From: Lachnospiraceae bacterium
GTDB lineage: Bacteria > Bacillota > Clostridia > Lachnospirales > Lachnospiraceae
NCBI GenBank assembly: GCA_015057055.1
Contig: SVFE01000004.1
Location: 1-64,000, forward strand
Length of the DNA: 64,000 nt
Direction of reading: 5' to 3'
Shown here: positions 53,824 through 62,453 of the stretch, in pieces
Numbering within the stretch: position 1 is the first letter of the stretch
Layout of the letters: each line of letters starts with the position of its first letter
The notes under the pieces: generated by a model
Databases searched by the model: none
The model's input: only the letters and a program-made list of their open reading frames with translations
What the model was told of the DNA's origin: nothing
Translations under genes and position numbers: made by a program

Positions 53824-54243
53824 ATGAAAACAGTAGAAATTAACATGAGACCCACAGATATCAAAGGAATTAAATTCAACAATTCTTTTATGGCAAAACC
53901 CGGCGAGCCGGTGAAAATGGAAGTAAAAACCAACGTAGGGATTAAATTGAATCCTGCGGCGCCTACGATAGCCAGCGTTGTAGTTCTTTTCTCTGCCAGA
54001 GATGAAAAAGAAACCATTTTGCTTGAAGTAGAAACTGTAACTATGGTTTCTGTAAATACTTTTGTAGACAATCTTGATAAGGTTATTAAAGACAATTATA
54101 TTAACACGATTATGATGGCTGTAAATGAAAAAATACGTGTGCTTGCTACCATGGTAGGTTTGAATATTACCGTGCCGGCTGTTAAATTTGAGTATTCTGA
54201 TGAATCTGACAGCATTGATGCAGATATTTTCCGCAATATGTAG
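53824..54243 (+). CDS. SecB-fold candidate, small beta-rich protein
   Basis: 139 residues. The order is strands VVVLFSARDEKETILLEVETVTMVSV, then a helix IRVLATMVGLNITVPAVKFEY, which follows the layout of SecB-type chaperones and their toxin-antitoxin relatives, including a glycine-then-proline step near the end. Identity is too low to be sure by eye. ATG 53812 (MEEK) is an alternative start; GGAGG five bases before 53824 favours the shorter one. It sits between Mrp and an ABC-F gene. No toxin-antitoxin partner is visible. Confidence 0.5.
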   Translation: MKTVEINMRPTDIKGIKFNNSFMAKPGEPVKMEVKTNVGIKLNPAAPTIASVVVLFSARDEKETILLEVETVTMVSVNTFVDNLDKVIKDNYINTIMMAVNEKIRVLATMVGLNITVPAVKFEYSDESDSIDADIFRNM

Positions 54244-54272
54244 TTTGAAATTGCACACGTCGGAGGACGGCG

Positions 54273-56216
54273 ATGTTATACCAGATTTGTAACGGTAAGG
54301 TTGCTTACGGCAACAATATCGTTTTGAAAGATGTAAATTTTGAAATTCGAAATACCGAAAAAATTGCAATAGTGGGCCGTAACGGATGCGGAAAAAGTAC
54401 ACTTCTGAAACTGATTTTGGGCGAAGTGGATTTGCTCAAAATCAGTAGTGAAGAAGATGTCTATATCGCGAAAGCGGGGAATCCGGTAATCGGCTGTTTG
54501 AAACAGATGACATTTGATGATAATGCCATCTGTTTGTCTGATGAGATAAAAAAGGTTTTTCGTCCGATTTTGGAAATGAAAGCCCGGATGGAGGAACTCC
54601 TTGCCATACTGGAAAATTCTGCAGATGAGAAAAAGGTAGAAGAGTATTCGGCATTGGAGGAGCGGTTTACGTATTTGGGTGGATACCGTTATGAGAAGGA
54701 TTATGAAATGATTCTTCGCAGGTTCGGTTTTACCGAAGAGGATGAAAGGCGGAAACTGTCGGAGTTTTCCGGCGGGCAGAGAACGAAAATTGCATTTATA
54801 AAGCTTTTGTTATCCAAGCCGGATATCCTGCTTTTGGACGAGCCAACCAACCATTTGGATATTTCTACGATTTCCTGGCTGGAAGGGTATTTAAAGGAGT
54901 ATCCCAGGGCTGTGGTTATTGTATCCCATGACCGAATGTTTTTGGATCGGGTGGCAGATGTTGTTTATGAAATTGAGCACGGAAAAACCACGCGTTATCC
55001 GGGAAATTATTCCAATTTCGTGGTGCAGAAGAAAGCGGCTTGGGAGAAACAGGAGAAGGATTATCTTGCCCAGCAGAAAGAAATAGAGCGGTTAAATCAG
55101 ATTGTGGACCGTTTTAAAAATAAGCCCACAAAGGTGGCCATGACCCGTTCCAAGTTAAAAGCCATTGAGCACATGGATAAAATTGAAAAACCGGAAAATT
55201 ATGATGACCGGGCCTTTCAAACAAAATTATCGGTTGCAAAGGAAAGCGGAAACGATGTTCTCAGCATAGAAAATCTGGGAATCGGCTATACGGAGGAATT
55301 GGCGAAGGTTTCTTTTGAGATGAAAAAAGGGCAAAAAATCGGTGTCATTGGCGGAAACGGCTTAGGTAAATCCACTCTGTTAAAGACGCTGACCGGAGCG
55401 TTACCGAAAAAGAGCGGAAAATATAAATTCGGTTATAATGTGGAAATCGGTTATTTTGATCAGCAGATGGCGCAGTATACCAGCGACAAAGAGGTTATCC
55501 AGGAATTTTGGGATGCATTTCCCACGTTAACCCAGACGGAAGTCAGAAATATCCTGGGCGGATTTTTGTTCCGCGGAGATGATGTATTTAAGCGTGTGTC
55601 CATGTTGTCCGGAGGAGAAAAAGTCCGGCTTGCTTTGGCAAAAATATTCCAGACAAAGCCTAATTTTCTGATTTTGGACGAGCCAACCAATCATATGGAT
55701 ATCGTGGGGAAAGAAGCTTTGGAAGAGATGCTGATGCAATATGAAGGTACGGTGTTGTTTGTATCTCATGATAGGTATTTTGTAAAGCAGTTGGCCAATG
55801 CGCTTGTAGTTTTTCAAGGAAATAAACCATTTTATTTTCCTTACGGCTATGAAGAATACGAAGAAAAATACGGTGAACAAAAACAGGAAGTTACGGCAGA
55901 ACAGGCCCTTCGTCTTTCCGCAGCAAACCCGGAACCGGTAGTGGCAGAAAAGAAACCGGCAGAGAGTAAGAACTACTATAATCCCGGTAAAGAGAAAGCA
56001 AAACGGGAGCGTAGAATTGCAAGATTAGAAGTTCTAATCGAAGAATGCAGTGAGAAAATTGCTTCGTTGGAAGAAACACTGGCCAATCCGGAATATGCGA
56101 CCAATTATGTGAAATTGCAGGAGATTGGTGATGAAATTGCAACCCAAAAAGCGTTGGAAGAGCAGTATATGATGGAATGGGAAGAATTGTCGGAACTGGC
56201 AGATTCCGAGAACTAA
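54273..56216 (+). CDS. ABC-F family ATPase
   Basis: 647 residues with two ATPase domains and no membrane part. Domain 1: GRNGCGKST, signature FSGGQRTKIAF, LLLDEPTNHLD; a charged linker of about 80 residues (KKAAWEKQEKDYLAQQKEIERL) follows; domain 2: GGNGLGKST, LSGGEKVRLAL, LILDEPTNHMD. The C-terminal tail is a coiled coil (RRIARLEVLIEECSEKI). ABC-F proteins act on the ribosome: some relieve stalling, others give antibiotic protection. The linker and coiled coil are nearer the housekeeping Uup/YdiF sort than to known resistance types, an impression only. Terminator follows. Confidence 0.9.
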   Translation: MLYQICNGKVAYGNNIVLKDVNFEIRNTEKIAIVGRNGCGKSTLLKLILGEVDLLKISSEEDVYIAKAGNPVIGCLKQMTFDDNAICLSDEIKKVFRPILEMKARMEELLAILENSADEKKVEEYSALEERFTYLGGYRYEKDYEMILRRFGFTEEDERRKLSEFSGGQRTKIAFIKLLLSKPDILLLDEPTNHLDISTISWLEGYLKEYPRAVVIVSHDRMFLDRVADVVYEIEHGKTTRYPGNYSNFVVQKKAAWEKQEKDYLAQQKEIERLNQIVDRFKNKPTKVAMTRSKLKAIEHMDKIEKPENYDDRAFQTKLSVAKESGNDVLSIENLGIGYTEELAKVSFEMKKGQKIGVIGGNGLGKSTLLKTLTGALPKKSGKYKFGYNVEIGYFDQQMAQYTSDKEVIQEFWDAFPTLTQTEVRNILGGFLFRGDDVFKRVSMLSGGEKVRLALAKIFQTKPNFLILDEPTNHMDIVGKEALEEMLMQYEGTVLFVSHDRYFVKQLANALVVFQGNKPFYFPYGYEEYEEKYGEQKQEVTAEQALRLSAANPEPVVAEKKPAESKNYYNPGKEKAKRERRIARLEVLIEECSEKIASLEETLANPEYATNYVKLQEIGDEIATQKALEEQYMMEWEELSELADSEN

Positions 56217-56274
56217 AATGTAATATAAGTAAATATGGGAAAAAAGTTTTGCTGAAGGTTGATTTTGAACATAG

Positions 56275-56308
56275 AAAAGGCTGTATTCCGAAAGGATACA
56301 GCCTTTTT
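56275..56308. terminator. Hairpin terminator between ABC-F and pilT
   Basis: AAAAGGCTGTAT and ATACAGCCTTTTT pair around CCGAAAGG. A and T runs on both sides let it serve both converging genes. Confidence 0.9.
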
Positions 56309-56360
56309 GATATCGTTTTATAATGTCTTCGCTAATTTGCGAATCGTATCAAAATGATTA

Positions 56361-57428
56361 TTAGTGAAGACTTCCGCCGTTCAGCAATCTCTGGAGACTG
56401 TCACGGTCATTGGAATAACTGAATGCAGTAGCACGGTCAACCATACCATTACTGATGAGTCTCTTCAAATCACTGTTCAATGTATGCATACCCATTGCGC
56501 CGTTCGCCTGAATTGTACTGGGAATCTGGTTGGTTTTATTTTCGCGGATCAGGTTACCGATAGCAGGGTTCATAACCATCGTTTCGGTAGCAACAATACG
56601 TCCGTTACCATCCTGCAAAGGAAGAAGCTGCTGGGATACAACACCGTAAAGAATGTTGGTCAGCTGAATACGGAGCTGATCACGACCTTCCATAGGACAA
56701 CCGTCAATGATTCGGTCTACGGTCTGGGCAGCGCTGGTGGTATGTAAGGTAGAGAATACCAGATGTCCGGTTTCTGCCGCCGTAATAGCAGCGGAAATTG
56801 TTTCGTAGTCACGCATTTCACCTACAAGGATAATATCCGGATCTTCACGAAGGGAAGAGCGGAGCGCGGTAGCATAGTCGGAAACGTCTTTTCCGAGCTC
56901 ACGCTGATGAATCATGGCCAATTTGTGATTATAAATGTATTCAATCGGATCTTCGATAGTCATAATGTGGCAAGGACGATTTTTGTTGATGTAATCAATC
57001 ATGGATGCCAGGGTAGTTGTTTTACCGCTACCGGTAGGACCTGTAATCAAAACAAGACCACGAGGAAGTTTACAGAAACTTTCGATTACATCAGGAAGCT
57101 TCAAACTATAGAAATCAGGAATGGTTTCGTTCAAAATACGGATACTTGCCGCAAGATTGTTACGCTGATGATAGATGTTAACACGCATACGAACTTTTCC
57201 GTTTTTGCTGTAACGGGCAAAATCCAGGTCCCTTCCGCCTTCCGCAAGTTCGCGCTGCTCATCGGTCATGATTTCGTAAAGCATTGCGCGGGCTTCATCC
57301 ATGGTAGGTTCCGGATTGATAATCTGCAATGTTCCGAAACGACGTACTGCCAAATGAGTTCCTACGGTAATATGAATATCGGAACATTCGTTGGCAATGG
57401 CATAATCAAGTAACTGTTCAAATGTCAT
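56361..57428 (-). CDS. pilT: Twitching-motility ATPase PilT
   Basis: 355 residues. Features in order: SDIHITVGTHLAVR (N-terminal PAS-like region), Walker A ITGPTGSGKTTT, LREDPDIILVGEMRD (Walker B), HTTSAAQTVDRIID, and the C-terminal NPAIGNLIREN, equivalent to the AIRNLIRE box that separates PilT from PilB (one residue differs). PilT powers pilus retraction. No pilin or PilB is in the window. The ribosome site GGAGGACT and the promoter upstream fit the start at 57428. Confidence 0.93.
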   Translation of the reverse strand: MTFEQLLDYAIANECSDIHITVGTHLAVRRFGTLQIINPEPTMDEARAMLYEIMTDEQRELAEGGRDLDFARYSKNGKVRMRVNIYHQRNNLAASIRILNETIPDFYSLKLPDVIESFCKLPRGLVLITGPTGSGKTTTLASMIDYINKNRPCHIMTIEDPIEYIYNHKLAMIHQRELGKDVSDYATALRSSLREDPDIILVGEMRDYETISAAITAAETGHLVFSTLHTTSAAQTVDRIIDGCPMEGRDQLRIQLTNILYGVVSQQLLPLQDGNGRIVATETMVMNPAIGNLIRENKTNQIPSTIQANGAMGMHTLNSDLKRLISNGMVDRATAFSYSNDRDSLQRLLNGGSLH

Positions 57429-57461
57429 AAGTGAGTCCTCCCCTTACATTTTTATTAAATA

Positions 57462-57490
57462 ATTACAATACACTTCAAAATATGTGACAA
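57462..57490 (-). promoter_or_regulatory. Promoter of pilT
   Basis: On the minus strand TTGTCA (57490-57485), 17 bases, then TGTAAT (57467-57462). The start codon is 34 bases downstream. Confidence 0.6.
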
Positions 57491-57585
57491 TTTTACCATA
57501 TTTTTGTTGAAAATACAATGTTTTAGAAGGAATAATGTATTGATTTTTGTCCTGTGAGGAACAATGAAAAAATATAGTGTAATGC

Positions 57586-57634
57586 TTGCAATTTATAGGA
57601 GAGTATGTTATTCTTAAAACAGAACATATGTTTG
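57586..57634 (+). promoter_or_regulatory. Promoter-like element with LexA-type (SOS) box
   Basis: TTGCAA (57586-57591) and TATTCT (57609-57614) are 17 bases apart. Right at the expected start of transcription lies AGAACATATGTTTG (57621-57634), close to the Firmicutes LexA consensus CGAACATATGTTCG, with the inner AACATATGTT perfect. The RNA made would run toward the nuclease-helicase gene 560 bases away. Confidence 0.35.
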
Positions 57635-57760
57635 CTTGTGGCATGGCGGTTTCGGAATCGGAAAAACATATGAAAATAAATAAAAGAATTATGTTTCGTT
57701 AGTGAGAATTAAAAAAGCATGTTACATAATTTTTTTATTTATTTTTTTGTTTGTATTTAG

Positions 57761-58122
57761 GGTTTACATAAAGAGTTGAAGAAAATATTATAAGTTATTT
57801 CTGATACATTACATAAAGCAAAATTATAGAAAATAATCAAATGCAAATTTTAATAAATAGAAATCATGAAAAAATGAAAAGGAATTTCGAAATTTTGACC
57901 GGGATAGTTATAAGAAAAATAATATTAATTATTTAATATAAAAGTTTACATAAAATTAAAAGTATTATATATCACAGAAAAATTTGGTTTACAAAAAGTT
58001 ATTTACATAAAGGACTGGTTTACCATAATTCGGTATGTTAGAAAGTGTTGTTTGGTTTACATAAAAATGGTTGTTTTAACAAAAAAATTAGCAAATGTAT
58101 GATACATTAAGGGAAGTAAACC
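57761..58122. repeat. Scattered copies of GGTTTACATAAA
   Basis: Copies or near copies begin at 57761, 57809, 57944, 57986, 58001, 58018 and 58054, and a reversed GTAAACC lies at 58116. Spacing is irregular, so this is not a CRISPR or simple tandem array; a cluster of binding sites for one protein is the more natural reading. Confidence 0.6.
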
Positions 58123-58136
58123 GAATGTAAATGTTG

Positions 58137-58142
58137 TATAAT
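58137..58142 (+). promoter_or_regulatory. -10 element of the nuclease-helicase gene
   Basis: TATAAT 49 bases before the chosen start codon; no clear -35. Confidence 0.4.
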
Positions 58143-58191
58143 ATGAGACGGAAAACAGAGATAAGAGTTTTTGCGAATGAGGATAGGAAGC

Positions 58192-60735
58192 ATGTCTTTG
58201 GAACAGAAGAATTTAAAAGAAAATGATGTTTTACAAGTTCCCCTGTCTTACGAAATCAAAGTTTCGGTGAGACAGCTGGTAGAATTTGTACTTCGCAGCG
58301 GCGATATTGATAACCGGCGCACTTCTTCCGTGGAAAGTGCAATGCAGGAGGGGAGCCGTCTGCATCGGATGATTCAACGCAGAATGGGGGAGGAATACGA
58401 AGCGGAGGTGCTTTTACGTTATCGTTATGAAACCCCGGACTACTTGATCGGGATTGAGGGGCGTGCAGATGGAATTATCACTCTTGAGAATAAGTCGGCG
58501 AAGGCGGAAGCGTTAATGCAAAACCTGCCGGCGCTAAATCAATACGATATTTCTGAGGAAAATCCTCTGGTTACCATTGATGAAATCAAATGTGTAGCGA
58601 AAGATTTGGAGTATATTACGGCTCCGGCAACGGTACACCTAGCCCAGGCGAAAGTATATGCGTATATTTATGCCTATGAGAAGCAGTTACCTTTTATATG
58701 CGTGAGAATGACCTATTGTAATATGGAAACAGAGGAACTGAAATATTTTTTCGAAGAATATTCATATGCCGAACTGGAGGAATGGTTCCTTGATTTGATG
58801 AAGCAATACAAAAAATGGGCGGATTTTCAGTATCAGTGGAGCATTGCAAGGGCAAATTCCGTTAAGAAACTGCAATTCCCCTATGAATACAGGAAAGGGC
58901 AAAGAGATCTGGCGGTGTATGTGTATCGCACGATTTTGGAAAAAAAGAAATTATTTATGGAAGCACCCACCGGTGTCGGAAAAACCCTTTCCACTATATT
59001 TCCTGCGGTAAAGTCCGTCGGAGAAGGATTGACGGAACGGATTTTTTATCTGACGGCGAAAACAATCACCCGGTGCGTGGCTGAGGATACCTTCCGTTTG
59101 CTCCGGGAACAGGGATTGTGTTTTAAATCCCTTACCTTAACGGCAAAGGAAAAGGTGTGTCCGCTGGAAAAAGCGGAATGCAATCCGGTGACATGCCCGT
59201 TTGCGAAGGGACATTATGACCGGGTTAATGATGCATTGTATGATGTAATTACGACGAGAGATGGGATTGACAGAGATGTCATTATTGAAACGGCGAAAAA
59301 ATGGCAGGTGTGTCCGTTTGAACTCAGCCTCGATGCCAGCTTGTTTTCGGACGCAATCATTTGTGATTACAACTACGTTTTTGACCCACATGTCAGTTTG
59401 AAACGATTCTTTTCCGACGGGCAAAAAGGAAATTATGTATTCTTGATAGATGAAGCCCATAATCTGGTGGACCGGGGTAGGGAAATGTTTAGTGCATCCT
59501 TATGTAAGGAAGATTTTTTGACACTAAAGCGAGAGTTGAATTACGTGATAGAACGGCAACCTCTGACCAAAATGCTGAAGAAACCATCGGTTGCAAAGCG
59601 ATTGGTGTCTGCCTTGGAACGATGCAACAAGGAATTGTTGCGACTTAAGAAGGAATGTGATGAATGTACGGTTCTGGAAAGCGTCGATACCTTTGCCGGT
59701 TATGTGGAGAGTCTATACACGGCAATGGACAATTTTTTGGAGGAAGAGGAGGATTCGGAAATTCGGCAGATGGTTTTGGAGTTTTATTTTGAAATCTGCC
59801 ATTTTTTGCTGATTTACGAACGCCTGGACGAAAACTATTTAACCTATTGCCGCCTGCAGGAAGACGGAAATTTTGTGATAAAACTGTTCTGCGTTAATCC
59901 CCGGGTTAATTTGCAGGAAGCCATGGCGAAGGGGCGGAGTAGTATTTTGTTCTCAGCCACATTGCTTCCCATTCAATATCACAAAAAATTGTTGGGGGGA
60001 GAAGAGACGGATTATGAGGCCTATGCCGAAACTGCATTTATGCCGGAAAAACGGGGACTATACATTGCGAAGGATGTAACAAGCAAGTATACAAGGAGAA
60101 ATGAGGCGGAGTTTCGAAATATTGCAACCTATATTTATGAAATTGTCAGCGCCAAAAAGGGAAATTACATGGTGTTTTTCCCGTCTCACGCCTTTTTGTC
60201 CAAAATATACGAAGTTTTTATGGAATTGTATTATACCGAGGAACGGATGCAATGTGTGGTGCAGGAGGAATATATGACCGAGACGGACCGTGAAGCGTTT
60301 CTGCAGTTATTCACGGAGGGGAAGACTTCTGATAAAATTTTACTCGGATTTTGTGTGCTGGGCGGTATTTTTTCGGAAGGAATCGATTTGAAAAACGACA
60401 GCTTAATCGGAGCAATTATTGTTGGGACAGGTTTGCCGCAAGTATGCAGCGAAAGGGAATTGTTAAAAGAATATTTTGACGAAGAATCCGGGGACGGATT
60501 CGATTATGCGTACCGGTTTCCGGGGATGAACAAAGTCTTGCAGGCGGCAGGAAGGGTAATTAGAACCAGCGAGGACATCGGTGTAGTGGCGCTTTTGGAT
60601 GAGCGCTTTATGGGGAACTCCTATCGGAAACTTTTTCCACGGGAGTGGCGCGGCTATTCCACGGTAAACAAGAACACCATAAGGGAAGAAATCACCCTTT
60701 TTTGGGATAAATGGAAAGCGATAAATGGTGGATAA
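58192..60735 (+). CDS. Fusion of PD-(D/E)XK nuclease and DinG/XPD-type helicase
   Basis: 847 residues. Residues about 50-175 have the RecB/Cas4-type nuclease order: SRLHRMI, IEGRADGI, VTIDEIKCV and HLAQAKVYAYIYA. The helicase part (about 230-847) has Walker A MEAPTGVGKTLS, four cysteines in KVCPLEKAECNPVTCPF plus WQVCPFE (Fe-S cluster), the box FLIDEAHNL, and the motif VI region QAAGRVIRTSED. DinG/XPD helicases unwind 5'-3' and resolve R-loops and damaged DNA. The ATG at 58192 follows GAGGATAGGAAGC; upstream TTG and ATG codons lack good sites. It has a long AT-rich upstream region. Confidence 0.85.
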   Translation: MSLEQKNLKENDVLQVPLSYEIKVSVRQLVEFVLRSGDIDNRRTSSVESAMQEGSRLHRMIQRRMGEEYEAEVLLRYRYETPDYLIGIEGRADGIITLENKSAKAEALMQNLPALNQYDISEENPLVTIDEIKCVAKDLEYITAPATVHLAQAKVYAYIYAYEKQLPFICVRMTYCNMETEELKYFFEEYSYAELEEWFLDLMKQYKKWADFQYQWSIARANSVKKLQFPYEYRKGQRDLAVYVYRTILEKKKLFMEAPTGVGKTLSTIFPAVKSVGEGLTERIFYLTAKTITRCVAEDTFRLLREQGLCFKSLTLTAKEKVCPLEKAECNPVTCPFAKGHYDRVNDALYDVITTRDGIDRDVIIETAKKWQVCPFELSLDASLFSDAIICDYNYVFDPHVSLKRFFSDGQKGNYVFLIDEAHNLVDRGREMFSASLCKEDFLTLKRELNYVIERQPLTKMLKKPSVAKRLVSALERCNKELLRLKKECDECTVLESVDTFAGYVESLYTAMDNFLEEEEDSEIRQMVLEFYFEICHFLLIYERLDENYLTYCRLQEDGNFVIKLFCVNPRVNLQEAMAKGRSSILFSATLLPIQYHKKLLGGEETDYEAYAETAFMPEKRGLYIAKDVTSKYTRRNEAEFRNIATYIYEIVSAKKGNYMVFFPSHAFLSKIYEVFMELYYTEERMQCVVQEEYMTETDREAFLQLFTEGKTSDKILLGFCVLGGIFSEGIDLKNDSLIGAIIVGTGLPQVCSERELLKEYFDEESGDGFDYAYRFPGMNKVLQAAGRVIRTSEDIGVVALLDERFMGNSYRKLFPREWRGYSTVNKNTIREEITLFWDKWKAINGG

Positions 60736-60756
60736 CTTTGTGGATATTGTGGATTT
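60727..60756 (-). promoter_or_regulatory. Three tandem DnaA-box-like sequences
   Basis: GGTGGATAA, TGTGGATAT and TGTGGATTT lie within 30 bases; the reverse DnaA consensus is TGTGGATAA (8, 8 and 7 of 9 match). The first overlaps the helicase stop codon. The rest of the 267-base gap to 61002 shows only AT-rich sequence and a weak promoter-like TATGGTAAAAT near 60935. Confidence 0.25.
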
Positions 60757-61002
60757 AAAGAAAAGAAATTTTAAATTTAACTATTTGAAAGTTCTGAATA
60801 TTATGTTAATAAACCGCGGGATGTGCGAATTATTAGGAAATACTGATAAAATTTGCACAGTTTTTCCGCAATGTTAAAGGGCAATCAGACCAATATTTGT
60901 GGGGATAAAGAAAAAATGTAAATGTACCGCAAGATATGGTAAAATAAGAAGGCGGGATTTGTAATAATACTTGCAAAAAAAATATTTTGGGAGGAAGAAA
61001 CT

Positions 61003-62316
61003 ATGTGGGCATACGAAAGTGTATTTTATCAGATATATCCTTTGGGATTTTGCGGGGCACCCTTTGAGAACGACGGGGTCGCTGCGTCGCGAATTAAAAA
61101 AGTGTTGGATTGGATTCCCCACATGCAAAAACTGGGAATCAATGCCATTTATTTTTCCCCGGTATTTGAATCGGATACGCACGGATATAACACCAGAGAT
61201 TATACCAAAATTGACTGTCGCCTGGGAACGAATGAAGATTTTAAAGAGGTATGCGATGCGCTCCATAAGGCCGGTATCAAAGTGGTTTTGGACGGTGTAT
61301 TTAATCATGTGGGACGCGGCTTTTGGGCATTTCAGGATGTGCTGAAAAATCGGGAAAACTCGCCCTATGTCAGCTGGTTCCATCGCATTGATTTTGGCGG
61401 CAATTCCAATTACAATGACGGGCTTTGGTACGAAGGCTGGGAAGGCAATTATGACTTAGTAAAACTTAATCTTCACAATGAGGATGTGGTAAATCATATT
61501 TTCAGCGCAGTGGAAGGCTGGATTAAGGAATTTGACATTGACGGTATCCGCTTGGACGTAGCCTATTGTCTGGATTACGGCTTTTTGAACCGCCTCCGGG
61601 CTTTTTGTGATTCCAAGAAAGAGGATTTCTTTCTGTTAGGGGAGGTGCTTCATGGAGAATACGGGAAAATGCTTCGGGAGATGAACATTCATTCCGTGAC
61701 CAATTACCAGTGTTACAAGGGAATCCACTCGTCCTTTAACAGCGCCAATATGTTTGAAATCGTTCATTCGTTGCTTCGGATGTTTGGGCCGGAGGATTGG
61801 ACGATTTGCCGGGATGGTCATTTGCTCAGCTTTGCGGATAATCATGATGTGTCCCGTATTGCCAGTGTAATTCAAAACGAAAAATGTTTGCCTTTGGTGT
61901 ATGCCATGGTCTATGGTATGCCCGGCATCCCCTGCGTATATTACGGAAGTGAGTGGGGCGCAAAAGCGGATAAGAGCCAGGGAGACCCTGCCCTCAGAGC
62001 TTGCTTTGAGACACCGGAGTGGAATGAACTTACGGATTATATTGCAAAATTAAGTGAAATCAAGAAGAATTCCCACGCGTTAAATTATGGCGGCTTCCGC
62101 AGCGTGGTGCTTACCAATAAACAGTGTATTTTCGAGAGAAAGACAGAGCGGGAACGGGTGCTTGTGGCCATCAATATGGATGAAAACCCGTATCACGCCC
62201 ATTTTGATGCAGGCTGCGGTCAGGCAGAAGAACTCATCAGCGGAAAAATGCATGATTTTGGCGGCGGCAGCGAACTTCCGCCCTACAGTGCAAGTTTTTG
62301 GAAAATGGAACGTTAA
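61003..62316 (+). CDS. GH13 alpha-amylase-family glycosidase
   Basis: 437 residues, shorter than most amylases. Conserved regions: LDGVFNHVG, the nucleophile in DGIRLDVAY, acid/base glutamate in LLGEVLHG, and SFADNHDVSR with the third aspartate. No signal peptide, so it acts inside the cell on maltodextrins or cyclodextrins that have been imported. There is no extra N-terminal domain like that of neopullulanase. GGGAGGAAGAAACT precedes the start. Subfamily not assigned; product specificity cannot be told. Confidence 0.9.
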   Translation: MWAYESVFYQIYPLGFCGAPFENDGVAASRIKKVLDWIPHMQKLGINAIYFSPVFESDTHGYNTRDYTKIDCRLGTNEDFKEVCDALHKAGIKVVLDGVFNHVGRGFWAFQDVLKNRENSPYVSWFHRIDFGGNSNYNDGLWYEGWEGNYDLVKLNLHNEDVVNHIFSAVEGWIKEFDIDGIRLDVAYCLDYGFLNRLRAFCDSKKEDFFLLGEVLHGEYGKMLREMNIHSVTNYQCYKGIHSSFNSANMFEIVHSLLRMFGPEDWTICRDGHLLSFADNHDVSRIASVIQNEKCLPLVYAMVYGMPGIPCVYYGSEWGAKADKSQGDPALRACFETPEWNELTDYIAKLSEIKKNSHALNYGGFRSVVLTNKQCIFERKTERERVLVAINMDENPYHAHFDAGCGQAEELISGKMHDFGGGSELPPYSASFWKMER

Positions 62317-62387
62317 TGGAACGTTAAACTCTGTTTTGTAAGCGGAGCGGTAAAACTTCTTTTGTGAAGTGGAACGAGAGCGAGGGT

Positions 62388-62453
62388 GGGTGCCTCGAGA
62401 GTGCCTCGCAAGTGCCCTGCAAGTGTCCTGCAAGTGACCCGCAAGTGCTTTGC
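62388..62453 (+). repeat. Six tandem 11-bp repeats leading into the 52-bp array
   Basis: Units read GGGTGCCTCGA, GAGTGCCTCGC, AAGTGCCCTGC, AAGTGTCCTGC, AAGTGACCCGC and AAGTGCTTTGC. The last one forms the start of the first 52-bp unit, so the two arrays are joined without a gap. Confidence 0.85.

Larger units (their letters stand above)
57429..58191. other. AT-rich 0.76-kb gap with repeated TTTACATAAA motifs
   Basis: No gene of normal size is seen. The stretch is far more AT-rich than both sides. It holds the pilT promoter, a LexA-like box at 57621, at least seven close variants of GGTTTACATAAA between 57761 and 58122 and a -10 element for the helicase gene. No tRNA, insertion sequence or known structured RNA was recognised. 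Confidence 0.6.

Noticed and set aside
57628-57702. 24-codon frame just after the LexA-like box
   Set aside because: Too short, no ribosome site, and the start would lie only a few bases after the predicted transcription start.
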